From the NCBI GenBank assembly GCA_012514865.1, contig JAAYZO010000152.1, forward strand, positions 1-17,931: a DNA stretch of 17,931 nt. The letters are read 5' to 3'. Positions 8,443-15,404 of the stretch are shown here, piece by piece. Origin of the DNA: Lentisphaerota bacterium (GTDB lineage: Bacteria; Verrucomicrobiota; Lentisphaeria; Oligosphaerales; JAFGRS01). The notes under the pieces are model-generated. The model saw only the letters and a program-made list of their open reading frames with translations, was not told the DNA's origin and did no database searches. Each line of letters begins with the position of its first letter. Position 1 is the first letter of the stretch. Both the position numbers and the translations under genes were made by a program.

Positions 8443-9216
8443 ATGGCGCAGGACATCACCAACACCCGGGTGCTGATCACCGGTGCCGGCGTGCGCATCG
8501 GCCGCCAGATCGCCATCGCGTTCGCCCAGGCCGGCGCCCGCGTCGTCGTCCACTACAACCGCTCCGAGGAGGCCGCGCAGGAACTCCTCGGCGTCCTCAA
8601 CGATATCACGCCGGGACACAGCGCGGTCCACGCCGACCTGACCAACCCCGAGGAGCGCCAGACGCTCATACCCCGCCTCGTCGCCGACGGCCTGCGGATC
8701 AACTGCCTGATCAACAACGCCTCGGTCTACCGGCGCTGCCCCCTGACACAGGTCATCTCGGAACGCCTCCGGCAGGACTACGAGATCAACTTCGTGGCGC
8801 CGTTTCTGCTGATGCGCGACTTCGCGGTGTACTGCGAAGAGGGCAGCATCATCAACATCCTCGACCAGCGCGTCGCCAATGTCGATCCTTCGGCGGGCCC
8901 GTACGGCCTGGCCAAGAAGAGCCTGCGTGACGCCACCGAGGCCGCGGCGGTGCAGTGGGCGCCGCGGGTGCGCGTCAACGCCGTCGCGCCCGGGCTGGTG
9001 CTGCCGCCGCCAGGCGCCTCGCCCAACGGCATGGCGCGCCTCGTCAAGCGCGTCCCCATGGCCGAGCCATCCAGTCCGGAGGAAATCGCCGATGCCTGCC
9101 TGTTCCTGGCCCGCGCGCGGACCATCACCGGGCAGATCCTCTATGTCGACGGCGGCCTGCACCTCGTCGGAGTGCCGCTGCCCGAACGCGAGGAGGCCGA
9201 CTATGGCCCGCGCTGA
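8443..9216 (+). CDS. SDR oxidoreductase, pteridine-reductase (PTR1/FolM)-like
   Basis: NADPH-dependent short-chain dehydrogenase/reductase, 257 residues. The Rossmann glycine motif is TGAGVRIG (13-20), the TGxxxRxG form typical of pteridine reductases rather than the usual TGxxxGxG. Next comes HYNRS (37-41), where PTR1-type enzymes bind the NADP phosphate. NNAS (91-94), N116, and the catalytic set D141 (in ILDQR), Y154 and K158 follow. The Asp-Gln-Arg context in place of the usual catalytic Ser, and APGLVLPP (182-189), are also features of PTR1/FolM proteins. The likely reaction is reduction of a dihydropterin to a tetrahydropterin; other SDR substrates cannot be excluded. ATG 8443 follows AGGGAA at 8429-8434. 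trxB follows after 108 nt on the same strand with no obvious terminator between, so the two may be co-transcribed. Confidence 0.85.
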   Translation: MAQDITNTRVLITGAGVRIGRQIAIAFAQAGARVVVHYNRSEEAAQELLGVLNDITPGHSAVHADLTNPEERQTLIPRLVADGLRINCLINNASVYRRCPLTQVISERLRQDYEINFVAPFLLMRDFAVYCEEGSIINILDQRVANVDPSAGPYGLAKKSLRDATEAAAVQWAPRVRVNAVAPGLVLPPPGASPNGMARLVKRVPMAEPSSPEEIADACLFLARARTITGQILYVDGGLHLVGVPLPEREEADYGPR

Positions 9217-9324
9217 GGTGCCGGCGTCGCCAGCACCGTCAGTGCCGCGCCACCCGCATCGCCGCCGCGCCCGCGGCCGGCGCCGTGCGGCTCCACTACG
9301 ACACCCCGGAAGGACGTGAGAGAC

Positions 9325-10257
9325 ATGGAAACCCTGGTTATTATCGGCACCGGCCCCGCCGGCCTGACAGCGGCGCTCTATGCGGCCCGCGCCCAGCTCG
9401 AGCCCCTGGTCCTGGCCGGCAGCGTCCCCGGCGGGCAGCTCACCCAGACCACCGAGGTCGAGAACTACCCGGGCTTCCCCGAGGGCATTCAGGGCTTTGA
9501 CCTGATGGAAGCCCTCCAGCGGCAGGCCGAGCGTTTCGGGGCGCGTCTGCAGAATGCCATCGTCACGGCGGTCGACTTCAAGCCCGGCGGGCCGCAGCGC
9601 CTGACCCTCAGCGATGATTCGACCCTCGAGACGAAGGCCGTCATCATCGCCACCGGCGCCCGGCCGCGCTGGCTCGGGCTGCCCTCGGAAGACGCCCTCC
9701 GCAATAAGGGCGTGTCCTCCTGCGCCACCTGCGACGGCGCCTTCTTCCGCGGCGTCCCGATCGTCGTGGTCGGCGGCGGCGACAGCGCCCTCGAGGAGGC
9801 GCTCTTCCTGACGCGCTTCGGCTCGAAGGTCATGGTCGTGCACCGCCGCGACGCGCTGCGCGCCTCGAAGGTGATGATCCAGCGCGCCGAGGAGAACCCG
9901 AAGATCGAGTTCATCTGGAACTCGGTGGTGACCGACGTCCTCGATGTGACCCAGGACAAGGTCACCGGCGTCGTGCTCAAGGACGTCAAGACCGGTGCCG
10001 AGTCGCGACGCGAGTGCGGCGCGGTCTTCGTCGCCATCGGGCACATCCCGAACACCGAGCCCTTCGAGAGCCAGGTGCAGACCGAGGGCGGCTATATCGT
10101 CCTGCCGGACCCCGGCCGCAGCCAGACCAGCGTCGAGGGCGTCTTCGCCGCCGGCGACTGCGCCGACCACGTCTACCGCCAGGCCGTCACCGCCGCCGGC
10201 ATGGGCTGCCGCGCGGCCATCGACGCCGAACGCTGGCTCATCCAGAAGGGCCTCTGA
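9325..10257 (+). CDS. trxB: Thioredoxin reductase (NADPH)
   Basis: FAD-dependent enzyme that passes electrons from NADPH to thioredoxin in the cytoplasm. At 310 residues it has the size of the low-molecular-weight bacterial type. Visible motifs, in order: the FAD-binding GTGPAG (8-13), GGQLTQTTEVENYPGFP (36-52), ATGARPRWLG (109-118), the redox-active CATC (C133 and C136) in SSCATCDGAFF, the NADPH-binding GGGDSALEEA (150-159) with HRRD (173-176), and the C-terminal FAD motif GVFAAGDCAD (272-281). GGAAGGA at 9308-9314 is 10 nt from ATG 9325; an upstream in-frame GTG at 9316 is too close to that site. The gene ends just before a strong hairpin and faces a convergent gene. Confidence 0.96.
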   Translation: METLVIIGTGPAGLTAALYAARAQLEPLVLAGSVPGGQLTQTTEVENYPGFPEGIQGFDLMEALQRQAERFGARLQNAIVTAVDFKPGGPQRLTLSDDSTLETKAVIIATGARPRWLGLPSEDALRNKGVSSCATCDGAFFRGVPIVVVGGGDSALEEALFLTRFGSKVMVVHRRDALRASKVMIQRAEENPKIEFIWNSVVTDVLDVTQDKVTGVVLKDVKTGAESRRECGAVFVAIGHIPNTEPFESQVQTEGGYIVLPDPGRSQTSVEGVFAAGDCADHVYRQAVTAAGMGCRAAIDAERWLIQKGL

Positions 10258-10264
10258 CGGATTG

Positions 10265-10296
10265 TGCGCTGCCGGCCGTTTCCGGCCGGCCGCGCA
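10265..10296. terminator. Strong hairpin between convergent trxB and GT2 gene
   Basis: TGCGC (10265-10269) and GCCGGCC (10271-10277) pair with GGCCGGC (10284-10290) and GCGCA (10292-10296): 12 base pairs with one mismatch and the 6-nt loop GTTTCC. It starts 8 nt after the trxB stop and lies between converging genes, so it could serve both strands. Neither side has a clear T-tract. Confidence 0.55.
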
Positions 10297-10348
10297 GAAT
10301 CCGATGGACGGGAGAGCCGCGGCGTCGCCGCTGGTCTCCCGTCGGTGC

Positions 10349-11164
10349 CTACAGTGGCTTCCGGCCGGGTGCCGATCCGGCCGGCGGCGGCACCAGCGCG
10401 GCGCGCGGTAACAGGCGCAGGCGCCATACCCCCAGGAGGGCCTCGAGGGTGATCGCCAGGCGCATCTTCGACTGACCCAGACGGCGGTCGGGAAAGCGTA
10501 TCGGCACCTCGACCACACGCGCCCCCAGCAGCCGCGCCCGGTAGGCCATCTCAATCTGGAAGCCGAACTGCCGCAGACGCAGCGGCTGCACGACGGCCGC
10601 CTCGAGAAGACACGACCGCCAGCAGCGGAAGCCGCCGGTGGCGTCCCGCACGCCCAGGCCCAGCACCGCCGACGCATAGCGCGAGCCCAGGCGGCTCGTG
10701 AGACGGCGCTGCCAGGGCCAGCCCTCGGTGCCGCCGCCAGCCACATAGCGCGAGCCCAGCGCCAGGTCGGCGCCCGCAGCCAGGGCCGCCAGCAGGCCGG
10801 GGAGATGCTCGGGCCGGTGCGAGAAGTCGGCGTCCATCTGAATCACCGCCGAGGGCGCGCCGCGGAGGGCCTGCCGGAAGCCATCGATGTAGGCCGGGCC
10901 GAGGCCCTGCCGGGCCGGCCGCGAGAGCAGCTCCAGGCGCGGGTCGCGCCGAGATACCTCCCGGACCACCTCGCCGGTGCCGTCGGGGCTGCGGTCGTCG
11001 ACGACGAGGAGCCGCGCCGCCGGCAGCACCGCGCGCACCGCGGCCAGGAGAGCGCCGATGCCCTCGGCCTCGTTGTAGGTCGGTATGACCACGGTCACGC
11101 CGTCGCCCGCCGCCGCGTCGACGACGAGGCCTGGGCCGCCGCTGTCAGGGAGGGTGGCGTTCAC
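10349..11164 (-). CDS. GT2 glycosyltransferase, polyprenol-phosphate mannose synthase (DPM1)-like
   Basis: Transfers a sugar, probably mannose, from a nucleotide donor to a polyprenyl phosphate at the inner face of the cytoplasmic membrane. The 271-residue product has the GT-A nucleotide-binding start VTVVIPTYNE (23-32), VVDDRSPDGT (54-63), the metal-binding DAD (111-113) within QMDADFSHRPEHLP (the DPM1-type signature), LALGSRY (134-140), and DATGGFR (174-180). It lacks C-terminal membrane helices, as in soluble DPM1-type enzymes. The GTG start at 11164 overlaps the stop of the upstream HAD gene in a GTGA arrangement, with GGAAG six nt before it, indicating translational coupling. The same frame is open further upstream, but that part is antisense shadow of the HAD gene's coding and shows no domain. 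The exact sugar is not determined. Confidence 0.85.
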   Translation of the reverse strand: MNATLPDSGGPGLVVDAAAGDGVTVVIPTYNEAEGIGALLAAVRAVLPAARLLVVDDRSPDGTGEVVREVSRRDPRLELLSRPARQGLGPAYIDGFRQALRGAPSAVIQMDADFSHRPEHLPGLLAALAAGADLALGSRYVAGGGTEGWPWQRRLTSRLGSRYASAVLGLGVRDATGGFRCWRSCLLEAAVVQPLRLRQFGFQIEMAYRARLLGARVVEVPIRFPDRRLGQSKMRLAITLEALLGVWRLRLLPRAALVPPPAGSAPGRKPL

Positions 11165-12003
11165 GGGGCGCTTCCGGAGGTTGCCGGCGTCGGCGCCGCC
11201 AGGGCCTCGGCAAGGCGCGCGTGGAGTTCGCCGAGGTGTTCGACGACGAGGTCCGGGGTCACGTCGAGGTCGGTGCCGTAGACGCCGTCCTCCTGGGGAT
11301 TGGCGACCTTGCAGCTCAGGGCCCCGGCCCGGACGGCCAGCAGGATGTCGGTCTGCAGGCGGTCGCCGATCATGAGGACCTCGTCGGACTGCAGGCCATG
11401 GCGCTCGGCAATCGGCCAGAGCATCTCCGGATTCGGCTTGCCCAGAACGCGGTCCGGCGACCGCAGCGTCGCGGCGGCGAGGCAGGCGCAGACCGCGCCG
11501 CAGTCGACCAGGACGGTCGCCTCGTCGGTCGGGCAGATCACGTCCGGATGCGTGGCGATGTACGGCAGCCCCCGGGCAATCCAGTAGGCCGTCCGGCACA
11601 GCCGCGCGTAGGTCAGGTCGGTGTCGAAGCCGACCACCACGACCTCGGGCGCGACGTCGTCATGCACGAAGCCGGCCGCGGCCATCTCCGCCTGCAGACT
11701 GGGGGTGCCGAGGAGGTACAGCCGCTGGCAGCCGGGGTAGTCCCGGCGCAGGACGTCGATGGTATTCCAGGTCGAGGTGTACATCTGCTCGGGCGCGACC
11801 GCGATGCCCATCCCGGCCAGCTTGTCGAGGTAGACCTGGCGGCTCTTCGAGGAGTTGTTGGTCAGGAAGGTGAAGCCGATGTCGCGGGCGCGCAGGAAGT
11901 CGAGCCAGGGCAGGGTCCACTCGAACAGCGTCGCGCCGCGGTAGATGGTGCCGTCCATGTCCATAACGACATGGCGGATACGCTGTAACTGGGCGCTCGT
12001 CAT
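11161..12003 (-). CDS. HAD-superfamily hydrolase, subfamily IIA (NagD-like phosphatase)
   Basis: Predicted cytoplasmic sugar- or nucleotide-phosphate phosphatase, 280 residues. All four HAD motifs are visible: DMDGT (15-19, with nucleophile D15 and acid D17), the TNN of motif II (48-50), the lysine of GKPNP (K189), and GDRLQTD (213-219). A C2-type cap of about 110 residues lies between motifs II and III, which defines subfamily IIA and includes NagD, AraL and 4-nitrophenyl-phosphatase relatives. The substrate is unknown. The ATG at 12003 has a weak upstream AAGG/GCAGG. The gene overlaps the following GT2 by 4 nt, so it may supply or dephosphorylate a sugar phosphate for that enzyme; this is inference from gene order. 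A sigma70-like promoter lies just upstream at 12043-12070. Confidence 0.88.
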   Translation of the reverse strand: MTSAQLQRIRHVVMDMDGTIYRGATLFEWTLPWLDFLRARDIGFTFLTNNSSKSRQVYLDKLAGMGIAVAPEQMYTSTWNTIDVLRRDYPGCQRLYLLGTPSLQAEMAAAGFVHDDVAPEVVVVGFDTDLTYARLCRTAYWIARGLPYIATHPDVICPTDEATVLVDCGAVCACLAAATLRSPDRVLGKPNPEMLWPIAERHGLQSDEVLMIGDRLQTDILLAVRAGALSCKVANPQEDGVYGTDLDVTPDLVVEHLGELHARLAEALAAPTPATSGSAP

Positions 12004-12042
12004 GCTCGGCCTGCCTTGCTTACGGGGGTGGAATGCGGCGCC

Positions 12043-12070
12043 AATATGCCGTCTTCGTCAGGCTCGTCAA
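12043..12070 (-). promoter_or_regulatory. Sigma70-type promoter candidate for the HAD-GT2 pair
   Basis: On the minus strand, TTGACG (12070-12065) and CATATT (12048-12043) are separated by 16 nt. The -35 box overlaps the stop codon of the upstream GT2 gene. This is one of the best -35/-10 pairs in this GC-rich window and points at the HAD start 40 nt away. Confidence 0.45.
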
Positions 12071-12777
12071 CCGCGGCCTTCCCGGGCCAGCCTGGCGCGG
12101 ATGGCCACGATATCGACGGCCATGCGCAGCGCGTTCCAGGGGCGCACCCGGCTGCGGCCGCGTTCCTGCCAGGCCACCGGCACCTCGCGGATCCGCATGC
12201 CGGCGCCCAGCGCCCGCAGGATCAGCTCGGTGTCGAAGGCGAAACCCGCACAGCCCAGCGGCTCGAACAGACGCCGCGCCCGCTCACCCGAGAGGAGCTT
12301 GAAGCCGCACTGCGTGTCGTAGACCGTCAGCCCGGTCACGCACGAGACGTAGGTCAGGTAGACACGCCCCAGGAGATGCCGCCAGAGCCGGCGCTCGACG
12401 AGGCGTTCCTGCGTCAGGAGCCGGATGCCGACGAGCAGCTCGCGCCCGGCGCGCAGGCCGTCGTCGTCGAGCCAGGCCGCGAAGTCCAGCGGCGAGGCCG
12501 CCAGGTCGGCATCGACATAGCCCACCAGGTCGCCCTGACTCGCCAACACCCCGGTGCGCACTGCGGCGCCCTTGCCGCGATTGCGCTCGTGACGCAGGAG
12601 ACGCACCCGCGACCGGCTCCGCGCCGCGAAGCTCTCCAGGAGCCCGCCAGTGCCGTCGCGCGAGCCGTCGTCGACCAGGAGCCACTCCCAGCCGCGACCG
12701 GCGGCGCCGTCGATGAGGGCGCACAGCGGCTCGAGGCGGAAGGCCTCGTTGCAGCAGGGAATCACCACGCTGAGCAT
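12067..12777 (-). CDS. GT2 glycosyltransferase, dolichyl-phosphate glucose synthase (ALG5)-like
   Basis: Predicted enzyme that makes a polyprenyl-phosphate-linked hexose, or a related sugar transfer, at the membrane. The 236 residues contain LSVVIPCCNE (2-11), LLVDDGSRDGT (33-43), NRGKGAAVRTG (66-76), the metal-binding DAD (89-91) in GYVDADLAASP, the DTQCGFKLL motif (154-162) typical of the ALG5/DPG-synthase branch, and FDTELI (181-186). No membrane helices are obvious. ATG 12777 is preceded by GGGAG four nt away on the minus strand. The frame is open upstream but runs into heptad repeat sequence with no domain. It is the first gene of a leftward run: a 63-nt gap separates it from the HAD gene. 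It belongs to a different GT2 branch from its neighbour at 10349-11164, so they are not simple duplicates. Confidence 0.85.
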   Translation of the reverse strand: MLSVVIPCCNEAFRLEPLCALIDGAAGRGWEWLLVDDGSRDGTGGLLESFAARSRSRVRLLRHERNRGKGAAVRTGVLASQGDLVGYVDADLAASPLDFAAWLDDDGLRAGRELLVGIRLLTQERLVERRLWRHLLGRVYLTYVSCVTGLTVYDTQCGFKLLSGERARRLFEPLGCAGFAFDTELILRALGAGMRIREVPVAWQERGRSRVRPWNALRMAVDIVAIRARLAREGRG

Positions 12778-12891
12778 GCGGCTCCCCTTCGTCCTGCGGC
12801 CCGTCAGGAACCGGCGCCCCCCTGACGAGTTCCCGGCGCCCGGCGGCTGACTCCGGACTCCGGACCGGTCTGCGACTCTTAGCCTGCCGCC

Positions 12892-12954
12892 CTCCGACTT
12901 CTGACCTCCGACCTCTGACCTCCGCCCTCCGCCCTCCGCCCTCGGCCCTCCGCC
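12892..12954. repeat. Heptad tandem repeat CTCCGAC/CTCTGAC/CTCCGCC, nine units
   Basis: Nine consecutive 7-nt units: CTCCGAC, TTCTGAC, CTCCGAC, CTCTGAC, then CTCCGCC three times, CTCGGCC, CTCCGCC. The array ends 11 nt from the apeA stop, so the apeA transcript would carry the purine-rich complement, rich in GGAGG and GGG. Five C3-4 tracts spaced by four bases occupy 12925-12956. Confidence 0.85.
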
Positions 12955-12965
12955 CCGGTCGCGGC

Positions 12966-14420
12966 TCAGCGGCGCGTGTGAGCGAGGAAGGCGCGGTAGC
13001 CCTTGTACGCCATGTAGGCGTCGAGCTTGCCCGCCACCTCCCACGGCGCGTGCATGCTGAACAGCCCCACGCCGCAGTCGACGACATCCATGCCGTAGCG
13101 TGCCAGGAACATCGCGATGGTGCCGCCGCCACCGCCGTCGACCTTGCCCAGCTCGCCGGTCTGCCAGACCACGCCCGCCTCGTTGAACACGCGCCGCACC
13201 TCGGCCATGAACTCGGCACTGGCGTCGCTCGAGCCGGACTTGCCGCGCGCGCCGGTGTACTTGGCCACGACCACGCCGGCGTTGATCTGCGCCATGTTGT
13301 TCGGGCTGCTGACCTCGGGGTAATTCGGGTCGTGCAGGGCATTGACATCCGCCGAGAGCATCCGCGAGCGCTCCAGGCAGCGCCGCAGGGCCAGGTCGCC
13401 GCCGCGCGGTCTCGCCAGCGCCAGGAACTCGGCGACGGTGTTCTCGAAGAACACCGAGTCCATCCCCGTGGCGCCCACCGAGCCGATCTCCTCCTTGTCG
13501 CAGAGAAGCACCACTGCGGTGTGCTCCGGAGTGCCCTCCAGATCGCCCAGCGCCCGCAGCCCGGCGTAGGCGCAGATGCGGTCGTCATGGCCATAGCCGA
13601 GGAGCATCGAGCGGTCCAGGCCAAGCTCGCGGGCCGGGCCGGCCGGAACGACCTCCAGCTCGGCACTGGCGAAGTCCTCCTCGACCATCCCATAGCGCTC
13701 CTCGAGCAGCCGCAGGATCCCGAGTTTGACCTTGTCCTTGACCTCCGGGTCGTCCGCCGCCGCGGCCGCCGGGAGGCTCCCCAGGAGGACATTGAGGCCC
13801 TCGCCGGTGATGCCCTCGGCCATGGTCTTGGCCGCCTGGTCCTTGCCCAGATGCGGCAGGATGTCGGTGATGGCGAACACCGGGTCGTCCGCGGCCTCGC
13901 CGATGCAGATGGCCAGGCGCGAGCCGTCCTGGCGGATGACGACGCCGTGCAGGGCCAGCGGCAGGGCCACCCACTGGTACTTCTTGATGCCGCCGTAGTA
14001 ATGCGTGTCGAGCAGGGCCACGCCGCCGTCCTGGTAGAGCGGCACCGGCTTGGCGTCCAGACGCGGCGCGTCGGTGTGACCGCCGACGATGTGCAGGCCG
14101 TCCTCCAGCGGCCGCCGCCCGATGACGGCCGCCATCAGGGTCTTGCCGCGGCAGCCGCGGTAGACCTTCAGGCCGGCGCGCAGACGGCCGCCCTCGCGCT
14201 CCAGGTCCTCGAGATCGACGAAGCCGCGGGCGCGCAGATCGGCCACGGCCAGGTCGTAGGCCTCGCGCTCGGTCTTGGCCGCGCTCAGGAAGGCGACGTA
14301 GTCACGGCAGTAGGCCTCGACTGCTTCCCGCTCGCTCGCCTCGAGGCGGTTCCAGGCGTTGTCGCGCTTCCAGACGCGGGCCGGCGCGCTGGCCGGAACT
14401 GCCTTCTTGCGGGTGGGCAT
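12966..14420 (-). CDS. apeA: M18 family metalloaminopeptidase (ApeA type)
   Basis: Cytoplasmic zinc aminopeptidase that trims N-terminal residues from peptides; M18 enzymes form large dodecameric shells. At 484 residues it has the usual family length. Visible features: IVGGHTDAPRLDAKP (111-125) with the metal ligand H115; THYYGGIKKYQWVALPLALHGVV (139-161), strongly characteristic of the ApeA branch; GYGHDDR (275-281) with a ligand Asp; DKEEIGS (308-314) with the catalytic and ligand Glu pair E310/E311; SADVNALHDPNYPE (356-369); KYTGARGKSGSSDASAE (387-403); and MHAPWE (456-461) with ligand H457. The start is ATG 14420, six nt after the minus-strand GGAGAGAG; an upstream in-frame ATG gives an unsupported extension. 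The gene stands alone on its strand. Heptad repeats of opposite orientation lie just past its stop and beyond its promoter. Confidence 0.93.
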   Translation of the reverse strand: MPTRKKAVPASAPARVWKRDNAWNRLEASEREAVEAYCRDYVAFLSAAKTEREAYDLAVADLRARGFVDLEDLEREGGRLRAGLKVYRGCRGKTLMAAVIGRRPLEDGLHIVGGHTDAPRLDAKPVPLYQDGGVALLDTHYYGGIKKYQWVALPLALHGVVIRQDGSRLAICIGEAADDPVFAITDILPHLGKDQAAKTMAEGITGEGLNVLLGSLPAAAAADDPEVKDKVKLGILRLLEERYGMVEEDFASAELEVVPAGPARELGLDRSMLLGYGHDDRICAYAGLRALGDLEGTPEHTAVVLLCDKEEIGSVGATGMDSVFFENTVAEFLALARPRGGDLALRRCLERSRMLSADVNALHDPNYPEVSSPNNMAQINAGVVVAKYTGARGKSGSSDASAEFMAEVRRVFNEAGVVWQTGELGKVDGGGGGTIAMFLARYGMDVVDCGVGLFSMHAPWEVAGKLDAYMAYKGYRAFLAHTRR

Positions 14421-14424
14421 CGTG

Positions 14425-14432
14425 CTCTCTCC
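14425..14432 (-). promoter_or_regulatory. Ribosome binding site fixing the apeA start
   Basis: The minus strand reads GGAGAGAG, four to six nt before ATG 14420. The frame continues upstream to another ATG at 14468, which lacks such a site, so the protein should start MPTRKK. Confidence 0.6.
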
Positions 14433-14513
14433 AGTGACTGCAAGCCGCATGGCCGCAACGACCGGCACCGCGGCCAGAACCGGCCACGGCTGCCGCGCGC
14501 CGGCCTCGACGCG

Positions 14514-14541
14514 TTGCGGCGACGTTGACGACTACTATATT
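14514..14541 (+). promoter_or_regulatory. Possible promoter for tmk-holB
   Basis: TTGCGG (14514-14519) and TATATT (14536-14541) are 16 nt apart in a GC-rich gap. A start near 14548 would give a leader of about 190 nt containing the heptad array at 14601-14635 and the hairpin at 14685-14704. The -10 overlaps a minus-strand -10 at 14534-14539. Confidence 0.35.
14534..14539 (-). promoter_or_regulatory. Possible -10 box for apeA
   Basis: The minus strand reads TATAGT, one base from consensus, about 114 nt upstream of the apeA start. No good -35 is seen at the usual spacing. It shares bases with the rightward -10. Confidence 0.3.
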
Positions 14542-14600
14542 CCACACCGGAACGCCGGCCAGACCGACGCCCGGCGACACCGGGCGCGGGCTCCGCCAGC

Positions 14601-14635
14601 GAGGTCAGAGGTCAGAGGGCGGAGGTCAGAGGGCG
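14601..14635. repeat. Heptad tandem repeat GAGGTCA/GAGGGCG, five units
   Basis: Five 7-nt units: GAGGTCA, GAGGTCA, GAGGGCG, GAGGTCA, GAGGGCG. They are the reverse complement (cyclically shifted) of the CTCTGAC and CTCCGCC units at 12892-12954, so the two arrays are the same repeat family in opposite orientation. This array falls in the presumed tmk leader. Confidence 0.85.
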
Positions 14636-14684
14636 GGGACGTGTCAGGGCAGCACGTCCGTGACAGAGTGCAGTACGGAACGGC

Positions 14685-14704
14685 GCCGGCGCCAGCGCGC
14701 CGGC
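14685..14704 (+). other. GC-rich hairpin in the tmk leader
   Basis: GCCGGCGC (14685-14692) pairs perfectly with GCGCCGGC (14697-14704) around the loop CAGC. It ends 16 nt before the AAAGGCGGG that probably serves as the tmk ribosome binding site, so it may affect translation or merely reflect GC-rich sequence. Confidence 0.4.
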
Positions 14705-14738
14705 ACGCCGCGCCAACCACAAAGGCGGGCAGTGGGCT

Positions 14739-15404
14739 GTGTCAGGCCGATCCATCCAAGGCGGGTTCTTCATCACCTTCGAGGGCCCCGAGGGCGCCGG
14801 CAAGACCACCCAGATCGTGCGGCTCCAGGAGGCCCTCGCCCGCCGCGGCTATGACGTCTGCGTCACCCGCGAACCCGGCGGCACCGCCCTCGGCGAGCGC
14901 CTGCGCGACCTCATTAAGCACTTCGACGACCCCGAGGGCGTCACCCCCGAGGCCGAGCTGCTTCTCTTCGGCGCCAGCCGCGCCCAGCACCTCCGCCTCC
15001 GCATCGAGCCCCACCTCGCCCGCGGCGGCGTCGTGCTCTGCGACCGCTTCGCCGACTCGACCACCGTCTACCAGGGCATCGCCCGCGGCCTCGACCCGGA
15101 TTTCATCGCCGCCATGCACCGCTTCACCATCGGCCGACGCTGGCCCGACCTGACGATCGTCCTCGACCTCGATGTCGACGTCGGCCGCGAACGCGCCCGC
15201 CAACGCGGCCGACTGGCACCCGGACCGGCCGACCGCATCGAGGCCGAGGCCAGGCCCTTCCACGAGGCCGTCCGAAACGGCTTCCTCGCCCTCGCCGCCA
15301 CCGCCCCCGAGCGCTTCCGGGTCATCCCCGCCGACGCCGACCCGGCCGCCGTCCACGCCCGCATCCTCCTGGAGGTCGACCGTGCCCTTGGCGGAGTTCC
15401 ATGA
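14739..15404 (+). CDS. tmk: Thymidylate kinase (dTMP kinase)
   Basis: Phosphorylates dTMP to dTDP with ATP, in the cytoplasm, as an essential step toward dTTP. The 221-residue product has the P-loop GPEGAGKTT (16-24), the dTMP-binding TREPGGT (43-49), the DR-F motif at CDRFADST (101-108), YQG (111-113), and an Arg-containing LID region around RARQRGR (152-158), followed by DRIEAE (165-170). GTG at 14739 is the only plausible start before the conserved fold; AAAGGCGGG lies 9 nt upstream at 14721-14729. The 3' end overlaps holB by 23 nt, and tmk-holB adjacency is common in bacteria. The long leader holds a G-rich heptad array and a stable hairpin. Confidence 0.94.
   Translation: MSGRSIQGGFFITFEGPEGAGKTTQIVRLQEALARRGYDVCVTREPGGTALGERLRDLIKHFDDPEGVTPEAELLLFGASRAQHLRLRIEPHLARGGVVLCDRFADSTTVYQGIARGLDPDFIAAMHRFTIGRRWPDLTIVLDLDVDVGRERARQRGRLAPGPADRIEAEARPFHEAVRNGFLALAATAPERFRVIPADADPAAVHARILLEVDRALGGVP
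15371..15375 (+). promoter_or_regulatory. Ribosome binding site for holB inside tmk
   Basis: GGAGG lies six nt before GTG 15382, within the last codons of tmk. It fixes the holB start and indicates translational coupling; the holB frame is open further upstream only as a shadow of tmk. Confidence 0.7.

Noticed and set aside
9203..9319. Small 38-codon frame (ATG 9203) between the SDR gene and trxB
   Set aside because: Arg/Pro-rich composition, no ribosome binding site, and it is the tail of a shadow frame.
8073..10275. 14-nt repeat TTGTGCGCTGCCGG at 8073-8086 and 10262-10275
   Set aside because: A single shared 14-mer is expected about once by chance in 18 kb, and more often at high GC; the flanks do not match.
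12892..14635. CRISPR-like interpretation of the heptad arrays
   Set aside because: Units are 7 nt with no spacers and no cas genes nearby; they are simple tandem repeats.
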